From: Rhynochetos jubatus
Lineage: Eukaryota > Chordata > Aves > Eurypygiformes > Rhynochetidae
Assembly (NCBI GenBank): GCA_027574665.1
Contig: CM050648.1
Coordinates: 135,780,175-135,844,174, forward strand
Direction: 5' to 3'
DNA: 64,000 nucleotides
Below are positions 24,506 to 35,200 of the stretch, piece by piece. A program made the translations under genes and the position numbers. The notes beneath the pieces were generated by a model, which searched no databases, was not told where the DNA came from, and saw nothing but the letters and a program-made list of their open reading frames with translations. Each line of letters opens with the position of its first letter. Position 1 is the stretch's first letter.

Positions 24506-25275
24506 TAAATCTATTTCAAACTGGGCATTCCCTGATGTCAAGGCTGGTTGATGTCTGGTTCACCACAGCCCTGCCCCACCTGCCTTGCTGAGCAGCAAGG
24601 TGGTCTGCTCCCTGGACACCCCAGCTATCTGTCCTAGCCATGCTGCCTGGGAGGTAAGTCTGGCTTCTTCAGTGCTTCCAAATTCACTGAGACTCTTCCA
24701 GGACAGGTTCTGGTATTTTTCATGCATGCCTTGTTGAAAATATCACATACCCGTCTTCTTTTCTGATTTGGCGCGCAAAATGTAATAGAAATTGCAAAAT
24801 TTTCTAGGAAAGAGGGAGTGCATTTCCCACACAGCTATTTGCCATTGACTGCAAGGGTGGTTTGTGCAGCCTGGCTGGTAGCCTTGAGAATAATTTTCTA
24901 GGAACATTTAACCAACATTAAAATGCAGCACCCTTGAAAAAACTTTTTGAAGGCAGTACAGGTTGGACTGGGACCTATTGTCAGGCTGGAATAATGGTCA
25001 TTCAATATGTGTATTCCCCAGCAGCAGAACAAGTCCTAAATAGGAAGTCCCAGAGTTTCTGTCCAATCCCTTGGTCTACTGGGGAAATGACCTACTCCAA
25101 AACTTTTGTTGGCACCAGTCATTTCCTGCTCTGTGCCAATGCTGATGCATGGGCCAGCATTTTGCTGTGATGGACAAAAAGTCTGCCAGGTCCTCAGCCC
25201 TGTTTGCAGTCTAAAACTTGTCTGTACATGAGGGAGCCAGTCGTTTGGCATCACCTGTTCTTCTCCTCCATCTTT

Positions 25276-25280
25276 GACAA
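25276..25280. repeat. Target-site duplication, left copy (GACAA)
   Basis: GACAA directly abuts the TG edge of the solo LTR and is repeated exactly at 26084-26088. Confidence 0.85.
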
Positions 25281-26083
25281 TGTCGTGGTTTAACTCCGGC
25301 TAGCAAAATACCACGAAGCCGCTCTCACAAATCCCCCTCCCCTCCTCCAGTGGAGGGGAAGAATCGGAGGAAAAAGAAATAAGGAAGCTCGTAAAATTGA
25401 GATAAGAACTATTTACTAATCAAATCTAAATCAATGTATACAGGTACTACTACTAATAAATACTTAAAATAGTAGAAAATGAAACATATAGTACGATATA
25501 TATAATATGATACAATATGATACAATTTCCCACCACCCACTGACCAATGCACACCCAGATGTTGAGGGATGAAAATCAGACCCAGAGAGCCCGAGAACCA
25601 CAGCCCGAGAGCGATCGCCGCCCGAGAGCCGCGGCCTGAAGGCCGGAGCCCAGGAGCCTACGCAGCAGATTCTGAGCAAACCTTATCACCGATAACACGG
25701 CCAGAAAACTCAAAACAATCCACCATCTCCCACACGAATGAGCCGGCACAGGAGTTGGCAAAGCAGCTAACGCAGGAGGGTTAGCAAGTGCCCGGGGAGA
25801 CGAGCAAGGGAGTAAGGGAGAGAGAGAGAAGGGGAGTAATGGCTACCGGACCCTCTTCCCCACCCAAAGAGACCGGAACATGACATACTATGGGATGAAA
25901 TACTTCCTTGGTTAGTCTGGGTCAGCTACAGTATCCGAAGTGGACAAAAGACCTTGAGTTCAGTACAAGTCATCCCCAGCACCAGCTGAGGCCTTATCAA
26001 TGTTTTCACTTACTGTCCAGCAACAGAGTTTCTTGGCAACCAGAGTAAAGGGAGTTAGCCCTTTCCTGACTGAACCCAGCACA
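25281..26083 (-). mobile_element. Solo LTR of an endogenous retrovirus (fossil)
   Basis: The stretch is 803 bases, begins TG and ends CA, and is flanked on both sides by the same five bases, GACAA (25276-25280 and 26084-26088). It matches from memory a widespread songbird/neoavian LTR. On the minus strand that LTR ends in ...GTTAAACCACGACA, seen here as TGTCGTGGTTTAACTCCGGC on the plus strand. The other edge, CCCAGCACA, and the internal phrases GGTCAGCT and GAGGCCTTA also fit. No retroviral coding sequence lies beside it, so the internal part was lost, as usual by recombination between the two LTRs. A 5-base duplication fits ERVL-like insertion better than the 6 bases typical of ERVK. It is moderately diverged, a broken relic, and unlikely to be recent. 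Confidence 0.88.
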
Positions 26084-26088
26084 GACAA
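26084..26088. repeat. Target-site duplication, right copy (GACAA)
   Basis: GACAA directly follows the CA edge of the solo LTR and is identical to 25276-25280. The pair fixes both limits of the insertion. Confidence 0.85.
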
Positions 26089-26837
26089 CAAGCTTAGGCA
26101 GAAAGCAAAAGGAACCCCATACAATCACTTGTTCCTCTGGGTAAGCATGGACCTCCGTCCATAAATCATTTCTGTTGATTTGGCACAGTGCTCCTGCCTC
26201 TGAGCAAGCCACAACTCTACCACCCTCACTTCAGAACAAGCTACTTGTAAAGGGCACACATCAGTACTGGCATTCAATGTCAACCACTGCAGCAAAATGA
26301 GCTCAGCAGGTAGAGAGAGACACCAGTCCAAATTCCCATTTGGTCCCTCAAAACAGAACAGATAATCCTTGAATCTTGGGTCTTCTGATAAAGTTCAGCA
26401 CTCAGTGATGCCAGTGGATGATAAAGGTGCAATAGGCAGAGGTTGTGTAACGTATACTATGAAAGAGATGGATTAGCCAGACAGCTTTACACAGCCAACT
26501 CCTTGTAAATCTAGTCATACCCTGCACAATCTACATCTCTAAATCTCTATTAGCAATTCTTATAAGAAATAATGCATTTGCCCATATTTTGCTATGATGT
26601 CAAATACATTATTTGACAAATTCTTTTTTAATTTAATTTTAATTTTTTTCAGACTGTTCAGCTAGCACTAATAATAAAACTGCCTTATTCTGTCTTCACT
26701 TCATTTAACTCACTTCTCATTTCAGAAAAAAAAAAAATCAAGACTAAACATCTACCAAATGCTATTCCTCTCCAACTGAATGTGACGGATGGTCTGAGGA
26801 GCACATAAAAATTAAACAAAAAGTGCATTGTTCCCTT
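26089..26837. other. Unique noncoding DNA
   Basis: This is the flank between the solo LTR and the palindromic repeat. I see no gene or repeat. It includes a TTTTTTAATTTAATTTTAAT-type AT-rich run near 26624-26648 and an A run near 26726-26738. Confidence 0.55.
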
Positions 26838-26920
26838 CCAGATTTTTCAGCTGGAGTAAATCAGCATAGCTTCACTGATGCCAAGTTGCAGAGATGTACA
26901 TCAATAGAGAATCTTGCCCT
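26838..26920. repeat. Decayed palindromic sauropsid repeat
   Basis: The left arm reads CAGATTTTTCAGCTGGAGTA, then AATCAGCATAGCTTCACTGA. The right arm reads GATGTACATCAATAGAGAAT, then CTTGCCC. I recall a repeat of roughly 85 bases in turtles, crocodilians and birds that is almost a perfect palindrome (cagatcctcagctggtgtaa, atcagcatagctccattgac and their mirror). The left arm matches it closely and the right arm is more decayed. Its class is not certain to me; the inverted-repeat form suggests a short nonautonomous DNA element. Confidence 0.65.
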
Positions 26921-28860
26921 TCATCTTTTGAGAGAGATATTTTCCCAACAGCTTAGGTTCTCTGCCTTTTCAGGCTCATGAAAACTCCAGTCCACTTTCC
27001 TGCCATGCTCTGCACATAACCATAAATTATCTCCATTTTGGTTAATTTCATTACTGCTCCTAACCTGAGAAGAGGTCTTGTAGAAAAGGCACACAACAGA
27101 TGTGACTGGTCAGCCACTCTGTCCCAGACTCTGTCTGGCTGAGATTCAGGCATTGTAATTATTCAGTGTCCCAGTTTCTGATTTTTGAAATGCATTCTTA
27201 GGAAAGAAGAATATGGACAGGCTTTGTTCACCTGTGCTTGCCAGTTGATCAGATCCCATGATGCTATAAACCTTATAAAAACATAGTATCAAAACTACTT
27301 AATTTTAATTTAATTTAAAATGTGGTCTTAAAGAGTCTACCATTTTCCATTTAATTTGATCCTTCTATCTCCTTTACTTTATCTCCATGAAATCCAGAGA
27401 AGCCCACCTATGGCAGAAACCTGGTATCATCCTACCACCTGGGAAACTTCAAGTGTGAGAAGGAAAGAGCCTTTACAAGGTTAAACCCCAGGACTGCCAG
27501 ACTCCTAAAGCCACTTGCTCAGGCTAATCAGTCTCACACAGGTACCTGCAGCCCAGACTCAGGAACACGTCTGGATCACCAGCTTGCTTCACTTCTCCAA
27601 AGAAGCTGGGAGAGGGCCAGCTCTTAATCAGTCATCTCTGAAATGCTGCCTGACGAATTTTTCCTCTCACTTGCTGTAGCACCATTGGTTGCTTGGCTTC
27701 ATTCATCCTATGCTGCCTCACTCCCCATGATCCTTTTCTGTTATTCCTCTCCCCTGTCTTCAACCACAGCCCCTCCCAAACCAGACTAATGAAAGCTTTG
27801 TTTTCATTATATAAGCCCAGTGTATAATCAAATACATTTAAAAAATAACAAAACTGGGGAACTGACAAGACATGTGTCTACCATCACCCCATATCCAAAC
27901 ACTGAGGTTTGAGCTTGGCTCAGGCATCTCTGAAAATGCCAAACGCGGATTTCCACAAACACAGAGAAATGGATCCATAGCTGCTGTAAACAGAATAAAG
28001 GTGCATTGTTTAAAGTTGCCTAGCAAATGCACACAGTAAATCATAGCTGCCTTGAGAAGAAGGTTGCAGACTTCAGCCTGACAGACACTTACGCACATGT
28101 TTAACATTAAGCAAGTGAGAGTACCACCTTCAAACAGGACACACAGTCTTGAAGTTGAATAGCAGCTCAAGTACTTGAAGGTCAGAAGTCTCTTACAGGT
28201 TCTTTTAGCACCGAAAATGGGCCACATTTAGCCCTTAGATATCTCTGTAATAATTCAAGTCAGTCTTCCAGACAGACTTCTCTTTTTTTTTGTTTTAATT
28301 GTTTTTGAGGGTAACATTAAAAACACATTAAGCTCCCCTGTAATCAAATTCAACTGATTTGCTGAGGTCTAGCTCAGCAAGTGAAAACAGAAGAGAACTT
28401 AAGGGATCACCCAGTCTAAGTTACAGGAAAAAACTTAATATGTAAAATTCAGGATTTCTCACAGATGATAGTTTTGAAATGGAGGGTCAGATTTACACAG
28501 GAAGCACTCAGCCCTGCTCTGGGGTGCCTGGCCACATACAAAACAAATGCCAAGTCACCTCTTGATCTGTGGATCTGACAGAGTTGAACCACAAAGCACA
28601 CTGGCAGCCCCCCAGGAAGCTTTCAGGTGTCTTCACACCACAGTGATATAGCATCCAGTTTAGGCATCAGCAGAAGAGCAGAAGTTGCACTCCCACCTGT
28701 GGAGGTGTCCAGCATATGCTGAGCTCTGGCTTGGTACAGCTGCATTGCTCATGGCAAGTGAGTTGGCAAGTTTGCAGCTAGCCAGATCATGTCTTCGTTG
28801 GAGTGGAAGACTGAACTGTAGACATGTCAGGAAGAGAAAATGCAATACAGAAGGAATGAA

Positions 28861-28890
28861 TGGTGGTGGTGGTGATGGTGGTGGTGGTGG
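28861..28890. repeat. (GGT)n microsatellite
   Basis: Ten TGG/GGT-phase units with one interruption (GAT). It is translated as a poly-Gly run in one chance frame and as Pro/Ser-rich sequence on the other strand. Confidence 0.9.
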
Positions 28891-29004
28891 GAAAATGAAT
28901 GGAGAAATAAGGAAGCAAATGAATGGAGAACAGGAGAAGTTTAAAACATCAGCTTTCTCTGATTTTTTAATTAGCACAATTCTCTTTGGGTTTGGGGTGT
29001 TACT

Positions 29005-29031
29005 GTTTTGTTTGTTTGCTTGTTTGTTTTT
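29005..29031. repeat. (TTTG)n microsatellite
   Basis: GTTTTGTTTGTTTGCTTGTT followed by TGTTTTT, about six units with one interruption. Confidence 0.85.
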
Positions 29032-31937
29032 AATGTTCTTGCATCTAATTTTGATTCCAGAACAATCTTCTATATGGTAATAAAACACTTCTGCATTGTT
29101 CATTCCTGAAAATGCTAATTTGATTTATACAGAAGGAAAGGGACAGCAAGAAGCACAATTCTCGTTTCACAATAAGTAAAGCTCTCCCACTGGGTCTCTG
29201 TTCATGATAATATACTATGGGAAAAAAAGGACTACAAACACATTACTAGCAGTATAATAAATAGCATGTGCAAAATGTACAGTATAGTAAATACACTACA
29301 GGGACTATTTACACAGTTTCTTCCACTGCATAACCATCATCAACCGTCTTCTGTGGTTTGGCACATCAAACATGTGCTATGTACTTTACCATTTTAAAAG
29401 CACTGCAAATCCTTGGCTGGACACCAAACAAATGCTGTACATTACTGTGTCAATTGTTGCCTTGTATATTCAACATCTGACCTTACCTCCCCCTACAGTT
29501 CAATGTGTAGAAATGCCAATAAAATACACGATGTTTATTTCCAGTGTCTGTTATTATTAAACGTCACACTGATGAACCAAAGGCTTTCTCTTTAAGGGGA
29601 AGTCTTAGAGGAAATCTACACCATTAGGTGACAAGGACTTTGGAATTATATTTGAGAAACACTTCTGTTAAAGAACTGTTTTGCAAGTTGTGTAAACACA
29701 TACAGCTCCATTATCTGAGGAATAATGTCATACTTTCTGCACTGCTGTGGAAGGGCAGACATCCAAGTGATCCTTATGCCTTCCTTAAATAAATCATTGA
29801 TGAAAACCACACTATAGACTAATTAATAAATATGACACTAATAATACCCCAGAGAGAGCCATCTGCGCAGGTAAGTGGAGAGAGAAGAGAAACTGTAGGC
29901 AGACAAGGTGGGGACACTTATACTTGCCAGAGCATGGCTGGACCAGATGATCTCAGAAGCTAAATTCCAGGGCAGCTCCCAATACTAAATGTGGATTAGT
30001 CCATATCCTCGCAAGCTGGACAACCTGTAAGGGCTTTCTCATTCCTGCCTGACTCAGACTTGCCAAAGGAACCAGCACCATTATAAATTACAGAATACTA
30101 TATCTTATCCAAGAACGAGTAGAGGACTAATGGAACAAATGAAAGGAGTCCAGATGAATGGAAATACAGAAGCAAAATAATTAGATCCTGCTTTTACATG
30201 GACTTATAAGTGAGACTGCTAACAAGGTTGCAAAGTTGAAGAGGGATTGCCAGACTACTGAGTACAATCTGGACACCAGGAGCAATCCATCATGAATAGG
30301 AACCAGATACTGAGACAGTGTTAAGTAGACCTGGCTCTGATCAGTAAGAGGTGATTAGAAAATGAACTGGAGGGTGATCATGGTTCCATCCATGTGCTTA
30401 ATTTATCAGCACAACTGATATTTTGCTACTAGCTCTAGGACACTTCATCTGATGGACTGGCTTGGATTCAAGCTGGAATTTCAACAAGAAGACTCATTAA
30501 CGGTACAAACAAATCCCGCACTTTACAGTCCATACTTCTTTTGACGTAATTTTTTTGTAAATAATAAGAATGAATTCACAGTAACTTAAGGGGGTGATAC
30601 AAAGGGGCATGTGTGAAATGAAAAAATACTTACCAGGTTTTATTGTGAAAAATAATATCAGGAAATCAAAACACCCACCACATACATAACGATGATGCAG
30701 GAACTATTATTATTGCTATTATATGCCAGTCATAATGTCCTTAAAAAACCTTGTCAGTTCTCATGGATTTGAGTTCCTATGGAAACTGCTTTTATTAAGC
30801 ACTGGTTTTAAAAAAAATGTTGTTTAGCATATTCCAGTTCCTCCTAGGTCATTGGGTTTTTTTCTGAAATACATTAACCTTTAGTAATAACAGGTCCTGC
30901 AGTTCAGCACAAACATTTAGCATTTTGCACTCTCTCATGAAAGAGGGCACATCTAAGCTTTACATTAGCAAAGCCTTTACCTCACCATCCTGAAATGGTA
31001 TCAGTGAAGAATACATGCTCTAGGCCATCTAGCTGTCTCTATTTGTGTTTAATTTCAATCATTCATGAGAAGGCTAGCACATTTCTGGAGCATTTAAGTT
31101 ATCCCTATCCTATGTGACATAACCACTTTCCTAAAGGTCAGTTGAAATGTGGTCTCCCCATACTCTCAGGCTGTATTTAGATCGGCAGAGACAACACTGT
31201 CTTTGTTGAAATAGCTCCTTGTAGAAATATGGCCAACTCTATTTACAAATTGAAACATATGCACCAAAGACTGACCCCAAGTCTGGGTTTCAGTTATTTA
31301 ACTCAAAGAAAGTAGCCACTCTATCACTCTTTCGTTAGCAGACTGATTACAAATGGTCTCTTGCCTGATTCAGTTTGAAGATGGATGTTAAGTCCAGATA
31401 TTTCTTTCAGGAGACTGTTTCCTTCTGCGCCAGCAGCTAAGCTTTCATCTCCAAAAATATGTGAATGTCCAGAGCTCAGACTTGCAAGGATAAGTTATAA
31501 ATTCAGAACCAAATATTATCTGACACTGCAATATGTGACTGAAACGGAAAAAATGAAAAAAAGCTCAAATAATAGCTTTTAAGAAGTAGAACTTGAAAGA
31601 CTATGTTAGCATTGAATCCCCAGGATGGTCCATGTCTAATGAACATTGTCTGCTCTTTCACCTACAATTAAATACGTCTTAAGCATGCTACAGTTACTTT
31701 CACACTCTTTTGAGAATAACTTCTCATTTCAGTGTTTCAATATGAAAATAACGATTCAGCACTACTGTCTGCAGGAAGGTAGCCCTCAGCTACTTACTAG
31801 CTTCTCTACAGTCCTTCTACAGGCAATTTTCCAGAGAGACTTTTTCTCCCCAGAAGTCTACAGTCGTAGTTAAAAAGCAGTAAATATAACCAACAACATG
31901 AGACTGCAAAAAGGAAGACAAAGAAAACTTTGAAGAC

Positions 31938-32210
31938 CACTAGATTTCAAGGTCCAAAAAGACATCTGACTGTAAAACACAGGCCACAGAGTTTCATCCA
32001 GGTACTTTTGCAGTGAGCCATATAATTTCTGTTTGAATAAAATATATCTTCCATAAAGGTATTCAGTCTTATTTAGAAATGTCAAGAGAGGGAGAATTCA
32101 CTTCTTTCCTGGGTAGTTTGTTCCAGTGGTTTACGCCAACAACATTTCCAGAGCCTACAGAGTGAAGAGATGTTTTCTGCACTTAGATAATTCCAACCCT
32201 CATCTGTGCA
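31938..32210 (-). mobile_element. L3-like CR1 LINE 3' end, ancient
   Basis: Read as plus-strand text, the order of phrases follows the reverse complement of the 3' end of old L3-like CR1 elements: AGATTTCAAGGTCCAAAAAG, CACAGGCCACAGAGTTTCAT, TTTGCAGTGAGCCATATAAT, ATCTTCCATAAAGGTATTCA, AATGTCAAGAGAGGGAGAAT, TGGGTAGTTTGTTCCAGTGG. The remembered family text runs cacaggccatagaatttcac, ctgcattgagcccaataact, gtcttccagaaaggcatcca, atgtcaagagatggagaatc, ttggtagtttgttccaatgg. The order is unbroken over 250 bases, which makes chance very unlikely. It is heavily mutated, has a small deletion near its left end, and no coding part is visible. Confidence 0.8.
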
Positions 32211-32262
32211 GACATAAATTCATTAAAGTCAACAGGCATCAGTCGTCACTGATTTAAACCAA
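32211..32262. repeat. Piece of a palindromic sauropsid repeat (tentative)
   Basis: AAATTCATTAAAGTCAACAG followed by GCATCAGTCGTCACTGATTT matches the middle and one arm of the same palindrome type (ttccattgaagtcaatggag, then actgatttacacc). It sits at the edge of the L3-like fragment and may be part of that element. Confidence 0.4.
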
Positions 32263-35200
32263 AAAATTTAAGTTCTGTTGACTGACATTACCTTGAACAT
32301 CAGAGTTGTTTTTTTTTTTAAGCCAAGAACCCCCAAGATGTTTACTTGTTTGACAGGGAAGAGGAAGATGTGTACCAGTTTCTCACACTGCACTGACTCT
32401 GTTAGATAAGGACTGATGAGATTTCGGTGTGCAAGACAGCATGGTAAATGTGGATCATCAAAAAATAACCCAAAAAGACATGCCCATACCTCACTGGCAA
32501 ACAAACTCATGATGGGTTGGGTAGAGCTTGGAAAGACAGTCCAACATTTGTTAAAGAACTGGGTTATCTAGATGTGGAGGTTAGCATGCAACAGGAAACG
32601 TGGTGGATGGTTGTTCTCAGTGCAAGATCATCCTTTTCCTCTGCTTCGAAAACCTCTGCCCATCAACCCACTTACCTGGGTGAACTGATCTTGCATTGCC
32701 TTTCTTCAATATTTTCTTACTACCATTGTCTTCATTCATTACATTGTAAATATGGATGTCACAGCCTCTTCAGGTGTTTGCAATAAAGCTGTTGCAGTAG
32801 ATGGATGTATGGGGTGGGGTCATCATAATCACAGTCAGCAGTAAGCATTAGGCAACAACTCAGAGCTATGGCTACTGGAAGCATCTCCTGCCACAAAGAC
32901 TGCTACAACAGCAATCAACTTCTGCTTGTTTTTCACAGCTGACCTTCTGAAAACAAATGGAAATGGCACCGCTTCCCTGTAGAGAAGCCCAGAGTAACAG
33001 CCCTTCCCATCAGCCAAAAGCTTCAGTTCCACTGAGAAGGGAGAGAGTCAAAGATTGGATGGTACTTTCAGGATATAAGAATTGTAGCAGAGGGAAGCAA
33101 AGGCTCAAGCAAGAACAGGTGGAATGAAGAAGAGGACTGTGAGGGAAAGTAATCTAAAAACTTACGTAACAGCCAATGTGATCTTCACCTAAGTTAGTCA
33201 AATCACCCTGTAATGTACCCTACTGTAGGCTACAATGTTTTTCCTATTAAATTATATACAACAGAGCAACAGCCTTTTAGGGTCTTTCTGGAGCATGGTA
33301 TACCACTTCCAGAAGGTGTACTATGTCTAGGTTCATGAAGAAAATTAATAGGGAGACCAATATTGCAAACCCAGGCTCCACCCTATCTACCATGGAAGTA
33401 ATATTATTAAGCATTTCTTCCAGCACCTCATAAAACTGTTCTGCTGGGAATAGGCTTGGGGAGAGCAACTTCTAACAGCTCAGCTGCCACTGCTGAGTAC
33501 TTCTCACTGAAAATTCACAGAACTTCTTGTGCAAGGTAAATTACACTTTCTTATTCTTCCCATGGGCTAACATTAAAATGCTTCATATTAGGACTGGCCT
33601 TTGTCTACACTTTGGCATTAAAAGGAATAAGAGGAATGTCTTGATGTTGAATGTAAACTCAGTACTTGAAACTCTAGAAATTTCCTTGCCATTTTGCTTT
33701 TAGACACAAGATGGCAGCAAGAAATTCATTTCAAGCATTTGCTCCCATTAACTCAACATTACCTGGCAGTAAATGTGGGCTTGGTTATTGCGACTATTTG
33801 ATGGTAGTGTCCACAAAGATTCCTACCCTGACGCTGTTCTCCTGTCACCCATGACCGTGAACTCTGCTGTTAGCTCTAGTCATAACCAAGTACTCTGAGT
33901 ACACAGCCTGGCAAACAACACATCTATGGAAAATGCAGAAGCCTAGGGTATTCTCAACACAGCCCTTCTACTGATCATAAGTCAGTAGGAAACTTCATTA
34001 AGTCTTACTTTATTATGTAGCCTTTTCTTCCTATTTGTTTTGGGTTTTTTTCTAGCACCTTTATTGTTCCTTAATGTGATATTTTTCCTTTCTCATAGTT
34101 TTAGCCTTTATGATCTGCAGTCTTTAGTAGCCTCAAAAATATCTTTCTTTTTTCATTTCCCTCACCTATGATGTTCTAGTATTCATCTGGTCCAAAGTGA
34201 CAACCTTAGAGCTGTACAAGGAAGACTTGCAAGTTCCTAAATGTTATCAGAAGGACTTTTGTCCCTTTTAATTCAAGTGAAAAGTGGGTTTTGTCATTAT
34301 AGAGAAACTTTATCTAATTTTACTTTATTAATAAGTGAACAGTGGGAAAATTCAGATCTTTAGTCCGTATCTCCACATTTCATCAGTATTTCTGGAACTT
34401 TCACAATTTTTGCTGATATGAGAAACTGCTCCAAGGATTCCTAAGACCAATGCCATACTCTAAAATTAAAGGTTGTGAACCAAGCTTGCCACCTACAACC
34501 TACTACAAACTCAGATACTCTATGGATCAAAGGAGAACACATATAATACACACAGACTATTGTGCCTCACATAAATACAGAGGATAAAACAAGCTAAAGA
34601 GGACCTAGACTGTACCCTCAGAGCTGGTACGCTTCTGGAGCAACACTTCTCAGGTTGCAAGTCAGAGCTGCAATGACATTGCTCCACTTAATGCTGAAGT
34701 ACATTACTAAAGCACACTGAGTAAAAAAATCAAGAAACTGTAATAAAGGTACCCATATATACATTTTTATCTTTGCATTTCCTATATGGATCAAACTTCC
34801 TGATAGAGAACACAGATCTTAATTTTACAGCCCTTAAAGTGATGTATGTCTGCCTACTTCATTGCATATTTCCATTGTCTTTTTCTAAAGGATTTTCTTC
34901 AGACTGTTAGCAATTGATTATTTTTTTAATGTGTCTTGTTAAAACAAAACTGTTCAGGTTAGCCCCAAAATGCACATTTAATGCTTTAACTTCTCATAAC
35001 AAATATATTCTGCTTCATAGTAGCCAGACATTGCACTTGACATTACAAGGACACACAGCTATTGTAATATCTTGTTTGGGACACATGAGCTATACAAGTA
35101 TACAGAAAATTTGGCCCTCTATCTAAAGCCTGTTACTGTTTTTCCCCTCAGAAATACATATCTGTCTTCCAAAAAAAACATCTCACAAGATTAATGAATA

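Larger units (their letters stand above)
22666..25275. other. Unique noncoding DNA
   Basis: I see no gene. A T run lies at 23411-23424 and a 30-base tandem duplication at 24446-24505. The stretch about 23230-23400 has the look of conserved noncoding DNA (see findings). Open frames here (for example 23524-23769 minus and 23649-23855 plus) overlap on opposite strands and have no family features. Confidence 0.55.
26921..31937. other. Unique noncoding DNA with simple repeats
   Basis: I recognise no gene. It contains a GGT tract at 28861-28890 and a TTTG tract at 29005-29031, each inflating overlapping open frames on both strands (28660-29103 minus, 28685-29080 plus). The frame 27838-28227 (minus, 129 codons) has no recognisable domain. 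Confidence 0.55.

Noticed and set aside
25464-25784. Open frames within the solo LTR
   Set aside because: They lie in non-coding LTR sequence and reflect its GC-rich composition.
27838-28227. 129-codon Cys-rich frame on the minus strand
   Set aside because: The cysteines are irregular and fit no known Cys pattern; there is no start context or conserved motif.
29930-30000. Phrase GGCTGGACCAGATGATCTCA resembling the CR1 3' UTR
   Set aside because: Flanking text does not follow the CR1 order, so a single phrase is not enough.
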